Origin: an uncultured Flavobacteriaceae bacterium
Lineage (GTDB): Bacteria > Bacteroidota > Bacteroidia > Flavobacteriales > Flavobacteriaceae
Assembly (NCBI GenBank): GCA_947494715.1
Contig: CANLWG010000005.1
Location: 248,001-312,000, forward strand
Direction: 5' to 3'
DNA length: 64,000 nucleotides
Each line of letters begins with the position of its first letter. The first letter of the stretch is position 1. The position numbers were made by a program, and so were the translations under genes. This document shows positions 9,806 to 18,814 of the stretch, one piece after another. The notes beneath the pieces are model-generated. The model worked only from the letters and a program-made list of their open reading frames with translations. It searched no databases and was not told the DNA's origin.

Positions 9806-11389
9806 CTAGCTCAATACCTCACTAAGGTCCTCAACACTATATTCCCGGGGCAACTCATGCCCGTTGATGAAAATGGTAGGGGTATGGGTGATTTTTTCGG
9901 TATCGCACCACTTTTTCATGGTCCCTATTTTTTCTAGCTGTTTCCCTGGTTCCCCGTTCATAGGGTATTTTTGGGCAAAACTTTCATAATCCTTTTTTTC
10001 GGCCAAATACCAATCATCCAGCGCCTGCCGTGTCATTCCTTTATCGCCTTTTTCGTCAATGGCTAGCAAATGACTGACCGTTTTTGTCCTTGGATTAGTT
10101 GTTTCGGCACTGGCCGTAAAAAGTATTTGCAGATTGATGATTCCCTTATTTACAAGTTCTTCCAAAATAGGATGTGCCTTTGCGCAGGGCCCACAATAAG
10201 GATTGCAGACCTTGATAATATGATATTTGGCGTTTTTGTTGTTGATCGATATTCCCAAGCCCTTAACACCTGTTGTGACCTTCCGGGTTTTGGCCAACAG
10301 TCCAGTTAGTACGTTCGGGTTGTTCTTGATTTTTTTTAGGCTTCTTCTGTACAGGTTGGTGTCCTTTTTAGCCTCAAAAAGTGGCCTTAGAATCTTCCAT
10401 ATCGGAATGGGAAGCAGCAGCAGTCCCAAAAGTAGGGGCAAAGCTTCCCAGACAAAGGGAGTTGCGTAAAATCTGTCAAAATATGCGATTGTCATTTCAA
10501 GGATTAGAACGGCCTGTACGATAATGCAAAACTTGCACCATTGTTTAATAATTATAGCCTGATAATAAATGGATAGCAAAACCATGGGCAGGGCCGTAAA
10601 ACTTAAAAGTGAAGCTATGGAGACCGATACAGGCGAAAAGCCCATAATACCTAAAAAAGATAAGCTGCCAAAGAAATAGGCAAAACCCACTAAACTAAGA
10701 CTTAAATTGCCATTAAAAAGTTTTGCGTACTTGGAGCCCAATACGGCCTCACAATTGATTTTACTGCCGCCTGAGCAAAAGCTTTGAAGGGCCGGGTTGT
10801 ATTTGTCCACCTCATACCACAAGAGTAATACCCCAACTACTAGACCGATTATTTTTAATGACGTATAGACGCCCAAAAAGACCGTGTTGGAATCTACAGC
10901 TATGTCAGAATTGGTCAGAGTTAAAATCAATGACGTAATCAGAAGGGCAACCGTTCCCCATTGCAAGATGGACATCGCCCTTTTTTCCTGAAGCCTTTTT
11001 TCCATTCCAGGCTCCTTGGAGTTCTTGCTAGCCTTGGCCAGTAGACATATTCCAGTCCATTTCGACAAAAACTGCTCCCTGTTCAATTCCACAGGTTTGC
11101 CTTTGTCATCTATACATACTATCCTTTCCTTGGAAAAATTTTCAAGCACCTTAAAAACCCCACCACGATTGGATAGTTGGATGATACAGGGTAATGGGAA
11201 CTCCAATAGCTTATCAGCTTCAACCTTTATCGCAAGAGCATCGACACCATACTTTTCAAGGGTATCCGAGATACATAGTAAACTTGGATGGTCGGGATGG
11301 GATAATATACAATCTTCAAGGTATTGATCGGTATAGTTTACACCTATTAAATCCAGCAATTTTTTCGAAGATTGAACGCAATTATCCAT
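9806..11389 (-). CDS. C39-like / vitamin K epoxide reductase / thioredoxin fusion protein
   Basis: 527-residue membrane protein. Domains: (1) residues 1-120 resemble a peptidase C39 fold (HPSLLCISDTLEKYG, then EQFLSKWTGICLL), but the catalytic His position before VL reads GGVFKVL and no DCG nucleophile motif is present, so it is probably a binding, not a cleaving, domain; (2) residues 140-340, a VKOR bundle with loop cysteines C205 and C213 and active site C285-KF-C288; (3) residues 385-527, a DsbA/thioredoxin domain with C399-GP-C402 and cis-proline THTPT. VKOR oxidises the thioredoxin domain, which passes disulfides to substrates in the periplasm. The neighbouring six-cysteine peptide, 121 bp downstream on the same strand, is the obvious client, perhaps held by the C39-like domain. 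Confidence 0.88.
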   Translation of the reverse strand: MDNCVQSSKKLLDLIGVNYTDQYLEDCILSHPDHPSLLCISDTLEKYGVDALAIKVEADKLLEFPLPCIIQLSNRGGVFKVLENFSKERIVCIDDKGKPVELNREQFLSKWTGICLLAKASKNSKEPGMEKRLQEKRAMSILQWGTVALLITSLILTLTNSDIAVDSNTVFLGVYTSLKIIGLVVGVLLLWYEVDKYNPALQSFCSGGSKINCEAVLGSKYAKLFNGNLSLSLVGFAYFFGSLSFLGIMGFSPVSVSIASLLSFTALPMVLLSIYYQAIIIKQWCKFCIIVQAVLILEMTIAYFDRFYATPFVWEALPLLLGLLLLPIPIWKILRPLFEAKKDTNLYRRSLKKIKNNPNVLTGLLAKTRKVTTGVKGLGISINNKNAKYHIIKVCNPYCGPCAKAHPILEELVNKGIINLQILFTASAETTNPRTKTVSHLLAIDEKGDKGMTRQALDDWYLAEKKDYESFAQKYPMNGEPGKQLEKIGTMKKWCDTEKITHTPTIFINGHELPREYSVEDLSEVLS

Positions 11390-11470
11390 ACAACTAAAAT
11401 ACGGACTGGGTTCTAAATCATAATAAAATTCTTGTTAAATTTATATTAAAAATATATTAATTGAAATCTT

Positions 11471-11486
11471 TATCTTATATAAGATA
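11471..11486. promoter_or_regulatory. perfect 16-bp palindrome, candidate operator
   Basis: TATCTTATATAAGATA is its own reverse complement and lies 82 bp upstream of the VKOR-fusion start. It could be an operator for a dimeric regulator, but in such AT-rich DNA a chance palindrome is not very unlikely. Confidence 0.3.
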
Positions 11487-11881
11487 TTCTTAATACTTTT
11501 ATTAATTAAATAATTAAGTGTTTTTATTTAAAGTATTATAATGTTAAAAAATATTTCAATCACCACTACTTCTGAAATTAGAGTAACACATTTTAATAAA
11601 CATGTTTAGCGATAATGTTGAAGAAACTTACGTGAGGATTTAGAATTAGGTAAATAGTAAACAGTATTTTTTCTAAGAGTATTTAATCAGGGGCGGCCTA
11701 AGGTGCTGAATCAATAGCGTTTTCTCTATTTCGTTTGAGGTGTCAAATAAAAAATGGAAATATCCACTTCTCTTTCAAGAAGTCCTATTCCTGAAACGGA
11801 ATACTAGTTATAGCCAAAATAGGCCTCATGGTAATTTTTTCGGAAGTCTAAAAGAAAAACAGGTTAGAGGGAATCTGAACT

Positions 11882-11900
11882 AAAGAGCTTTCCGCTCTTT
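11882..11900 (-). terminator. hairpin after response regulator gene
   Basis: AAAGAGC and GCTCTTT pair over 7 bp around a 5-nt loop, 6 bp beyond the stop of the response-regulator gene. The downstream T-run is poor, so termination may be weak. Confidence 0.45.
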
Positions 11901-11905
11901 GCCAT

Positions 11906-12307
11906 TTAACTGGCAATTGCCGTACGTACCCTTTCCTGGTCTCTAAAAAAGGTGATTTTTTCTGATATTTTGGAAACCGAACTATCTAGTCGTTTGGCAC
12001 TTAAGGGTTTATTTATGAAATCAACCGCTCCTTGAGAATAGGCCCGGAATTCAAATATCGGTTTGGTGGAGTTCATAATCACTTCCACTTGTTTCTTGAA
12101 CATTTTCTTAAGTGAGAATCCATCTATTTCTGGCATTTCAACATCCAAAAGCACAATATCCACATCCATGGTATTAACCGCCCTCAATCCCAAGAAAGGA
12201 TTGGTAAAGGCGCCCAAAAGGTTTAAACGCCCATCTTGTTGTATCAACTTGGAGGACATCAAAAGTTGCATTGGGGAATCATCGATTACTATGATATTCA
12301 ATTGCAT
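11906..12307 (-). CDS. single-domain response regulator (receiver only)
   Basis: 133-residue CheY-like receiver without an output domain. Acidic pair D9/D10, phospho-acceptor D55 (VLLDVEMPEIDG), switch residues S80/T81 (MNST) and K100 (FINKP) are all present, so it should be phosphorylatable. No histidine kinase is adjacent; it stands alone between the VKOR locus and a divergent methyltransferase gene. Partner and output are unknown. Confidence 0.9.
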   Translation of the reverse strand: MQLNIIVIDDSPMQLLMSSKLIQQDGRLNLLGAFTNPFLGLRAVNTMDVDIVLLDVEMPEIDGFSLKKMFKKQVEVIMNSTKPIFEFRAYSQGAVDFINKPLSAKRLDSSVSKISEKITFFRDQERVRTAIAS

Positions 12308-12488
12308 GGTACGTAGGTTTTAAGTCAGTTAGGGATGGTGAGAACAGTAATGTTCAGGGGAATCTTACAAAAATTGGATGTACTGTCAACTAAATCGATA
12401 AAATACTAATTCATCTTGGATCTCACTATTTTCCATAGATAGAGGTAGTAATTCAAAATCGTTATCTTAGGAATATTCAAGAATACCT

Positions 12489-13208
12489 ATGAAAAAAGTT
12501 GCCCTCCTGTTATTCTTACTCGCTGTTATAACCACATTATACCAGTGCCATGGCCAGGAAACCAAACCCAACGAAAACTATACCTTTAAAAAAGGAGACC
12601 CCAATGGAATAGGGAAATGGTATATGGGGCGGGAAATTGCCCATGTTATGGGTTTCCAAGGTATGGGGTGGTTGAATCGTACGGAACGTGAAGAAGAGGA
12701 AAACACCACCAAGCTTCTGGACAATATGGATATCCAAACTGGTGATACTATAGCCGATATTGGCGCCGGATCAGGCTATCACGTGTTTAGAATGGCGGCC
12801 ATGACCAAGAAAGGTCTTATCTATGCCGTTGATATCCAGGATGAAATGCTGGCCGAGATGCACAGAAAAAAAGAAAAGGACAGGGTCAAGAACGTTACAC
12901 TCATAAAAGGAAGTAAAAAAAGTGTGAACCTACCGAAAAATTCCGTGGACAAGGTACTCCTTGTGGATGTCTATCACGAGTTTAATTATCCTATTGAAAT
13001 GATAGCTTCCCTAAAAAATGCGTTACGGCCAAATGGAAAGCTGTTTCTGATCGAATACCGCGGTGAAGATGATTGGGTTCCCATTAAAAAATTACACAAA
13101 ATGACCCAAGAACAGACCGCTAAGGAGATGCAGGCAGCAGGCTTAAAACTGGAACGGAATATCGGCAACCTTCCCTGGCAGCATTGTATGGTTTTTGGTA
13201 AGGAATAG
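12489..13208 (+). CDS. class I SAM-dependent methyltransferase with export signal
   Basis: 239 residues. The Rossmann motif I is clear (IADIGAGSGYHVFRM, about residues 90-105), with further class I motifs (YAVDIQDEML; VDKVLLVDVYHEF). The oddity is the N-terminus: KK followed by ALLLFLLAVITTLYQCHG, a signal peptide or relaxed lipobox (Cys20), predicting a periplasmic or outer-membrane lipoprotein, where no SAM supply is known. Similar exported methyltransferases occur in marine Bacteroidota. Start ATG 12489 begins the signal peptide directly and no better internal start exists. Substrate unknown. Confidence 0.82.
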   Translation: MKKVALLLFLLAVITTLYQCHGQETKPNENYTFKKGDPNGIGKWYMGREIAHVMGFQGMGWLNRTEREEEENTTKLLDNMDIQTGDTIADIGAGSGYHVFRMAAMTKKGLIYAVDIQDEMLAEMHRKKEKDRVKNVTLIKGSKKSVNLPKNSVDKVLLVDVYHEFNYPIEMIASLKNALRPNGKLFLIEYRGEDDWVPIKKLHKMTQEQTAKEMQAAGLKLERNIGNLPWQHCMVFGKE

Positions 13209-13286
13209 CCTTAGTTAATCGTGTTAAAAACTAATTCCTGAAGATAAACAAGGTTATCCGTGTTACCATCCAAACTTAGGGCTTTT

Positions 13287-14816
13287 TTAGTTTTCAGGAA
13301 CATTCTCGTCAATCCATTTTTGAGCCTCTCGGGTATACCACCAGGGTGAAAAGTTTTCTGCCTCCACAATATTCTTATAGTATTCCAAACTTTTGTCCGG
13401 CAACTCTTTTATTTGAAAAAAGTTGGCCATATAGAAATTGGCATAGGGATTATTTTCGTCCGCTTCCAAAAGTATTTCTCCTATCTCCTTGAATTCATTA
13501 TCGAAATCGGTCAATTCTTCTCTATCCCGCAAATCGTCCATGAATTTTAGCATATATAAATTTCGTACCAGAACCAAATCTCCATAATCCTGGTAATCGG
13601 GAAAATGTTTAAAAAGCTGATCTAATATTTGCTTACTTAAATCACCCTCATGATCGCTATATCTGCTCATGAAAGTTGCTGCCAAGGATTGGGCCATCAA
13701 TTTCTTACGGATAAATTCACTTCTTTTTTTGGTCAATCTATCTTCCAAAGCTTTCAGTGTGGCCTGGTCCTCAAAAAGAGGTTCTTCCTCCAAATCAAGA
13801 ACAAAATTCTTTAAAAAACTCAGCGCAAATAAAGAATAGGTTACATCGCCGGCTATTAATCGGGCCGGGTCGCTTATCAGATTGTTATTCGCCGCAATAA
13901 TGAATGTCAGGTCTCTATTTGGTACTTTTAAGAATAGGCTCGAATAGCAGTCGTATTGACCGTAGCCCCATACCAGTTTTTCATCTAGGAACTCCTGGGT
14001 AAAAACTCCAAGGCCATAAGGTAGGCCGGGACGAAATGAGTTGAACATCTTATTTTTGGAGGTATTCGTAATCAGTATGTTTTTGTCCAATGCTCTGCTC
14101 AATTTGAACAAATCATGAACGGTGGATGAAATTCCGGCGGCAGTTGAATATCCATAGTCGATGTACCCCAGTTTTGTTTCCTTAATCATATAGCCTCCTT
14201 GTGGTTCTCCGCCTAAAAAATAAGGTTGGGCCACTTTTCTTTTTTCCTCTACTATCTGAATGGAATCTAAAAGTAAATAGGTATTTTCAAGTTTTAAGGG
14301 GTTGATGATCCTTTCATACATATTTGTTTTAAAATCCTTACCGCTTGCTTTTTCAATGACATTCCCCAAAAGCATAAAGCGATAATTGTTGTAATAAAAA
14401 TGTCTTCCAGGGATACCCTGAGAGGTATGGGACAGGGCGTGCTCGATTTTTATGGAGTCTCCTATATTTGAGTTTTCTGAATAATTTCCTAGAGGTTCGT
14501 TCAAGGATAACTTTCCTTCATCAGCTAATTGCATAATGACTATGGCCGAAAACATCTTGGTCAAGGACGCCATTTGAATGGTCGTAACCGAATCCATGGG
14601 AACCTTTAGGTCAATATCGGCCAATCCCATATAATCCTCGTAAATGATTTGATCTCCTTTACCGACCAAAACACTAAGTCCTGGTATCTGAAAATATCCC
14701 TTGAGGGCTGAAAGTTCTTCTGAAAATTTTGCTTTTTGGGTGGACGGAGTACTTTCGGAATTAGAACACCCAAGAACAAACCATGTGACCATCAAAGTGC
14801 TAAAAAATCTACTCAT
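13287..14816 (-). CDS. serine hydrolase of the class C beta-lactamase family, lipoprotein
   Basis: 509 residues. A lipoprotein signal ends at Cys17 (FVLGC). The penicillin-binding fold has the active-site S84-L-T-K87 (SxxK) and Y142-N-N144 (YxN). The C-terminal ~150 residues are helical, TPR-like (ANFFQIKELPDKSLEYYKNI), an accessory extension beyond the usual 350-residue hydrolase. Such proteins are typically periplasmic esterases or D-amino-acid peptidases, not true resistance enzymes. It converges with the methyltransferase gene (79-bp gap). Substrate cannot be deduced. Confidence 0.87.
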   Translation of the reverse strand: MSRFFSTLMVTWFVLGCSNSESTPSTQKAKFSEELSALKGYFQIPGLSVLVGKGDQIIYEDYMGLADIDLKVPMDSVTTIQMASLTKMFSAIVIMQLADEGKLSLNEPLGNYSENSNIGDSIKIEHALSHTSQGIPGRHFYYNNYRFMLLGNVIEKASGKDFKTNMYERIINPLKLENTYLLLDSIQIVEEKRKVAQPYFLGGEPQGGYMIKETKLGYIDYGYSTAAGISSTVHDLFKLSRALDKNILITNTSKNKMFNSFRPGLPYGLGVFTQEFLDEKLVWGYGQYDCYSSLFLKVPNRDLTFIIAANNNLISDPARLIAGDVTYSLFALSFLKNFVLDLEEEPLFEDQATLKALEDRLTKKRSEFIRKKLMAQSLAATFMSRYSDHEGDLSKQILDQLFKHFPDYQDYGDLVLVRNLYMLKFMDDLRDREELTDFDNEFKEIGEILLEADENNPYANFYMANFFQIKELPDKSLEYYKNIVEAENFSPWWYTREAQKWIDENVPEN

Positions 14817-14969
14817 AAGATCCCTTTTTGGAGAAACTATTAAATTATATTTAATAGAGCATAACCAATTCTATTTGTTACAGTTTTTTCAAAAAAGACT
14901 CCATGAGGTGGATATTGCATGATTTCAAATTGGGAAATAGGTATATTTAAGTATTAAAAGTTAAAAAAA

Positions 14970-15518
14970 ATGGAAGATAGCCCTATAAGTGACAAGCCAG
15001 AAATAGTACAACCACCTCATGAACCTGGAAAGACCTTAATCCGTGATGTTATAGGCAAATCTGTAATTGCCTATGTCGATAGTTCCAAGGAGATACTATA
15101 TATGGACGAAAAAGATTTTGAGTTGGTTTTAACAACATTGAGAACAACCATTAACGACGGGCATGTTCTAATAAGCAGGGGGAAACCTCTTTTGGGACAG
15201 GGATTTGTTTTAAATTGTAGAATTCAACCAATGAATACTTTCCCCTCTCGAGATACTATCGACTTAAGGGATGGTAAAATCGAAAAGGATGGCGTATGTC
15301 ACCTTTTTAATCCCGGGACTTGCCTTTCAGTAGGTTGGGATGGTGAAATAAAATATTATATAAAAGCGCCTTGGTATGGCATTGCGGTATGCATCAACCA
15401 GCCGGGAACATGTGAAACTTGGTTTTCCTTTGACAATATTTCTGTTCATCGCATTGTAGGTTGCATAGATCCTGGGGAAATAAAACCAGTATTTCTATGG
15501 GTCTGCTCACCCATTTAA
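14970..15518 (+). CDS. hypothetical protein, probably frameshifted near its 3' end
   Basis: 182 residues with no family that I recognise. It has no signal peptide, is rich in beta-type sequence and has six Cys, most near the C-terminus (GVCHLFNPGTC; GIAVCINQPGTC). The frame stops at 15516-15518, but a different frame opens at 15484 and runs to 15744 with a basic amphipathic stretch and a membrane helix. Dropping one base near 15487 (CC in AAAACCAG) would join them into a roughly 257-residue protein with a C-terminal tail anchor. A genuine mutation, sequencing error or programmed slip would all look the same here. An ATG at 14970 follows a polyA/purine stretch. Confidence 0.55.
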   Translation: MEDSPISDKPEIVQPPHEPGKTLIRDVIGKSVIAYVDSSKEILYMDEKDFELVLTTLRTTINDGHVLISRGKPLLGQGFVLNCRIQPMNTFPSRDTIDLRDGKIEKDGVCHLFNPGTCLSVGWDGEIKYYIKAPWYGIAVCINQPGTCETWFSFDNISVHRIVGCIDPGEIKPVFLWVCSPI

Positions 15519-15744
15519 TCTTGAACGGAATTATAGTCTTGTAAAACAAGAGGTTCAAAAAGACATACTTGAAGAATTTGCAAAACTAATTATTGAAATT
15601 TTGGGTAATCAAAAACGGATAATGGCAGTATTATATATCATCATAATTCCAATAGGCATGTTGATTTACTCTAAAGTTCAAATAAACCATAATGAAACGA
15701 AAACCACTTTTAACAATATTAAGAAAAACATCATATCTTCATAG
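15484..15744 (+). pseudogene. out-of-frame 3' tail of the preceding gene, with membrane helix
   Basis: An 86-codon open frame without its own early start, offset from the gene ending at 15518. It encodes NYSLVKQEVQKDILEEFAKL, then the hydrophobic segment IMAVLYIIIIPIGMLIYSKV and a polar tail ending at TAG 15742-15744. Amino-acid composition looks genuinely coding. If translated alone, the only ATG is at 15622, giving a 40-residue single-pass peptide. Best explained as the C-terminal part of the upstream gene after a +1 frameshift. Confidence 0.5.
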
Positions 15745-15762
15745 ATAAGATAATCAACACCT

Positions 15763-16869
15763 ATGACCACTAAAAAGACCCAACGCCTACTCTCACTAGA
15801 TGCCTTACGGGGTTTTGATATGCTTTTTATTTCCGGTGGCGGTACTTTTTTGGTACTTTTAAAAGGAAAGACTGAACTGCCTTGGGTAGATACCATTGCC
15901 GATCAGTTAAAGCATGTACCTTGGAACGGCTTTGTTTTTTATGACTTCATTTTTCCGCTCTTCCTCTTTATTGCAGGGGTCTCACTCTCCTACTCCTTGA
16001 ACAAAGGGCTTGCCATGGGTCTTACTAAGTCTAACTTGTACAAAAAAGTGTTCATGCGGATGTTGATCCTAATCGGATTGGGTATTCTATACAAAAATAG
16101 TCCGTTTCCCTTCTTTGAGCCTTCTGAAATACGCCTAGGCAGTGTTTTGGGCCGTATCGGATTTGCCTGTTTTATTACTTCCCTACTGTACCTAAATTTT
16201 TCAAAGGTTAAAAGACTATATTGGATCGCGGGCATTCTTATCGCTTATTATGCCGCCCTTTTCCTTATACCCGTACCTGGCTATGGGGCTGGAGATCTAT
16301 CTTTTGAGGGCAATTTGGTGGGATGGTTCGACCGTACTTTTTTACCGGGACGTCTTAAGCAGGGAGACTATGATGAGTTGGGGCTGTTGACCCAATTCCC
16401 AGCACTCTGCATAACCGTTTTTGGAAGCCTGGCGGGGGATATGCTCCGAGGTAATGCCACAGAAAGCAAAAAAACGATGACACTTGTTCTAATCGGGGTA
16501 GTGGCCGTTGTTATTGGACTTATCTGGAATATGCATTTCCCCATAAACAAAAGGTTATGGAGTAGTTCTTTCATTATGCTTACCAGCGGCCTGTCCTTTT
16601 TGATATTGGCCCTTTTCTACTATATTATTGATGTAAAAGGATTTAAAAAATGGGCCTTCTTTTTTAAGGTAATCGGGCTTAATTCCCTTACCGTTTATTT
16701 GGCATATCGCTTCATTGACTTTTCATATACCTCCTCCACACTGTTCGGAGGGCTTTACGATATCTTTCCCGAAAAATGGCACGAAGTATTTACAGCCTTA
16801 GGGGCGACGGCTCTGGTTTGGCTCTTTCTCTACATTTTATACAAAAGGGGAATCTTTATAAAAATTTAG
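15763..16869 (+). CDS. HGSNAT/NagX-like membrane acyltransferase (DUF5009 family)
   Basis: 368-residue polytopic membrane protein. It opens with the family hallmark RLLSLDALRGFDMLFI, followed by about ten hydrophobic segments and FPLFLFIAGVSLSYSL. Relatives include the lysosomal heparan-alpha-glucosaminide N-acetyltransferase and bacterial NagX, which are thought to acetylate amino sugars across the membrane. The exact substrate is not visible. It lies 18 bp after the frame ending at 15744, so the two may share a transcript. Starts at ATG 15763. Confidence 0.85.
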   Translation: MTTKKTQRLLSLDALRGFDMLFISGGGTFLVLLKGKTELPWVDTIADQLKHVPWNGFVFYDFIFPLFLFIAGVSLSYSLNKGLAMGLTKSNLYKKVFMRMLILIGLGILYKNSPFPFFEPSEIRLGSVLGRIGFACFITSLLYLNFSKVKRLYWIAGILIAYYAALFLIPVPGYGAGDLSFEGNLVGWFDRTFLPGRLKQGDYDELGLLTQFPALCITVFGSLAGDMLRGNATESKKTMTLVLIGVVAVVIGLIWNMHFPINKRLWSSSFIMLTSGLSFLILALFYYIIDVKGFKKWAFFFKVIGLNSLTVYLAYRFIDFSYTSSTLFGGLYDIFPEKWHEVFTALGATALVWLFLYILYKRGIFIKI

Positions 16870-17041
16870 TTCCCAAACTATAACCAAAGTGCTTACAATA
16901 AAGCATACACTTCACAATTTAGGTTCAAATATGGACTTAGAGATGGGGATTTGCTTCCATTTGTACATATTGGTATTTGAGTTCTATGCTATTTTGGGTG
17001 CTTTGAAATAAATTGTTAATGCTATTCAGCAATTCCATTTA

Positions 17042-18748
17042 TTGATGATACTTGTAGATAAAATGTATTGGTACTTACCACCCCATAAAATTAGGGGGAT
17101 TTTAATCCAAAAATTTTCTCCCATTGATTCCAAAATTGCCATTTCTCTCAGAAAGAGATGGTTGATAGCAGCCTTTCTTAGCATAGTTGCTTTTGTGGGA
17201 TATCCCCAGGATCCAACAAATGATGACCGAACATTTGAGAGCAAATCGGACAAAAAACGAACCTTATCCCCATTACAGCTTAGCAATGTTCCGGCCCAAT
17301 GGAGTGCCTATTGGTCTCCTGACAATAAACGTATTACCTATACCGATTGGACTACCACCAAAGAAATTGGAAAGGCTAGGGAGTGGAACTGGGATATTTA
17401 TGTCATGGAAAGTGATGGATCCGATGTGGTAAACCTAACCAACCATCCAGCAGTGGATATTGATTCGCATTGGTCGCCCAATGGCAAACAACTTTGCTTT
17501 AGTAGCAATAGGGATGGGGATTTTGACATTTATACAATAGACAACAAAGGATCTGGACTTAACAATATCACTAATACTCCGATCGATGAGTTTTATCCGA
17601 GATGGTCACCCGACGGCAAGAAGATCGCCTTCCTTTCCCCTCAAAATGAAAAAATGGATATCTACATTTTCGACTTAAAGACAGGATCTTCCTTTAATCT
17701 TACCAATCATTCCGCCAATGACTCAGATCCATCCTGGTCCTTCTCAAGTGACAAATTGGTTTTTACTTCGGACAGGGATGGCAATCAGGAAATATATGAA
17801 ATCGCGGTCGATGGAACTGGTTTAAAAAGATTGACTTATACCACAGCTGATGAATCGGCAGCAGCCTATTCCCATGATGAAAGATATATCGCTTTTAATT
17901 CCGATAGGGATGGTTTGGGACCAAAGCGTTATGGATATGTTCAGAATTACTTGATGAAAAGTGATGGAACCGAGTCAAAAAGAATTTCTCTGGTACCCAC
18001 GGGAGGTAATGCCCAATTGAATTGGTCCAGGAATGATGATAGATTACTGTTTTCCTCTTGGCGGGGAGGGGATAGAGGTATTTATACGATTAACAAGGAT
18101 GGTACCAATGAACAACGTATTTCACCGACCACCATCTGCGATTTCATGCAGACAACGCTTGAACAGGGTGCCACAACGAGCATTGACCTTTATGATAAAG
18201 CAAGGTTAAAAGACCCCAATGCACTTTTCTTTACAGGAGGCATATTGGAGCGCTTGGCGTTTGAACTTATGGATAAAAATAGAATTGATGAGGCCATTCA
18301 AATCTTGGAACTCTACAGGAAAGAGGATCCCGAGAGCGAGTTACCACAAAATGCACTTCTGGTCGCATATAAATTAAAAGGTATTGACGCTCCTCCTTAT
18401 CCACAAGAAATCGTGAACATGATTCTTCGCAATTTTAAAGAGGGTATTGTTTCTCTGAGAAAATTAATGGACAGATACCCAAAATGGTATTTGGTGAGTG
18501 CCGACGAGCTGTTGGAACTTTCCAAGTTCCTTAGCGAAGAAGACGAGTTGGGCAATACATTGGTTCTGCTAGAATTGACCTTAGAAAAATATCCCGAAAA
18601 CACCAAGGTAATGCATACATTATCAGATACCCATCAGGAGCTTGGGAATTGGTCAAAATCCCTTTACTATTTGGAAAAAATACTAAAACTTCAGCCTGAT
18701 AACGAAAAGGTTGCGCAGCGTATTGGCGTTTTAAAATCCGCTAAGTAA
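17042..18748 (+). CDS. TolB-like beta-propeller protein with C-terminal TPR repeats
   Basis: 568 residues as drawn. A hydrophobic export segment (RWLIAAFLSIVAFVGYPQD) sits unusually late, about residue 40, so the true start may lie downstream of 17042; no convincing ATG is present there. Residues ~80-360 carry six to seven TolB/WD40-like blades with the repeating motif WSPDGKKIAF...SDRDGNQEIYEI. The C-terminus (about 380-565) is TPR-like (ALLVAYKLKG; MHTLSDTHQELGNWSKSLYY). Probably a periplasmic protein-protein interaction scaffold; a specific role is unknown. A second TolB-like protein is encoded at 20184-21098. Confidence 0.8.
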   Translation: MMILVDKMYWYLPPHKIRGILIQKFSPIDSKIAISLRKRWLIAAFLSIVAFVGYPQDPTNDDRTFESKSDKKRTLSPLQLSNVPAQWSAYWSPDNKRITYTDWTTTKEIGKAREWNWDIYVMESDGSDVVNLTNHPAVDIDSHWSPNGKQLCFSSNRDGDFDIYTIDNKGSGLNNITNTPIDEFYPRWSPDGKKIAFLSPQNEKMDIYIFDLKTGSSFNLTNHSANDSDPSWSFSSDKLVFTSDRDGNQEIYEIAVDGTGLKRLTYTTADESAAAYSHDERYIAFNSDRDGLGPKRYGYVQNYLMKSDGTESKRISLVPTGGNAQLNWSRNDDRLLFSSWRGGDRGIYTINKDGTNEQRISPTTICDFMQTTLEQGATTSIDLYDKARLKDPNALFFTGGILERLAFELMDKNRIDEAIQILELYRKEDPESELPQNALLVAYKLKGIDAPPYPQEIVNMILRNFKEGIVSLRKLMDRYPKWYLVSADELLELSKFLSEEDELGNTLVLLELTLEKYPENTKVMHTLSDTHQELGNWSKSLYYLEKILKLQPDNEKVAQRIGVLKSAK

Positions 18749-18814
18749 GGGGAGCGGAAAAGATCAGTACATATTGAGGTATAAGCGTTCTCATTTTTCA
18801 AAAAGAAAAAGCAG

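Larger units (their letters stand above)
11390..11905. other. AT-rich intergenic region upstream of VKOR fusion
   Basis: 516 bp with no convincing gene. The part next to the VKOR fusion gene is extremely AT-rich and holds a perfect 16-bp palindrome (11471-11486). A small hairpin at its right edge (11882-11900) probably ends the response-regulator transcript. Confidence 0.5.
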
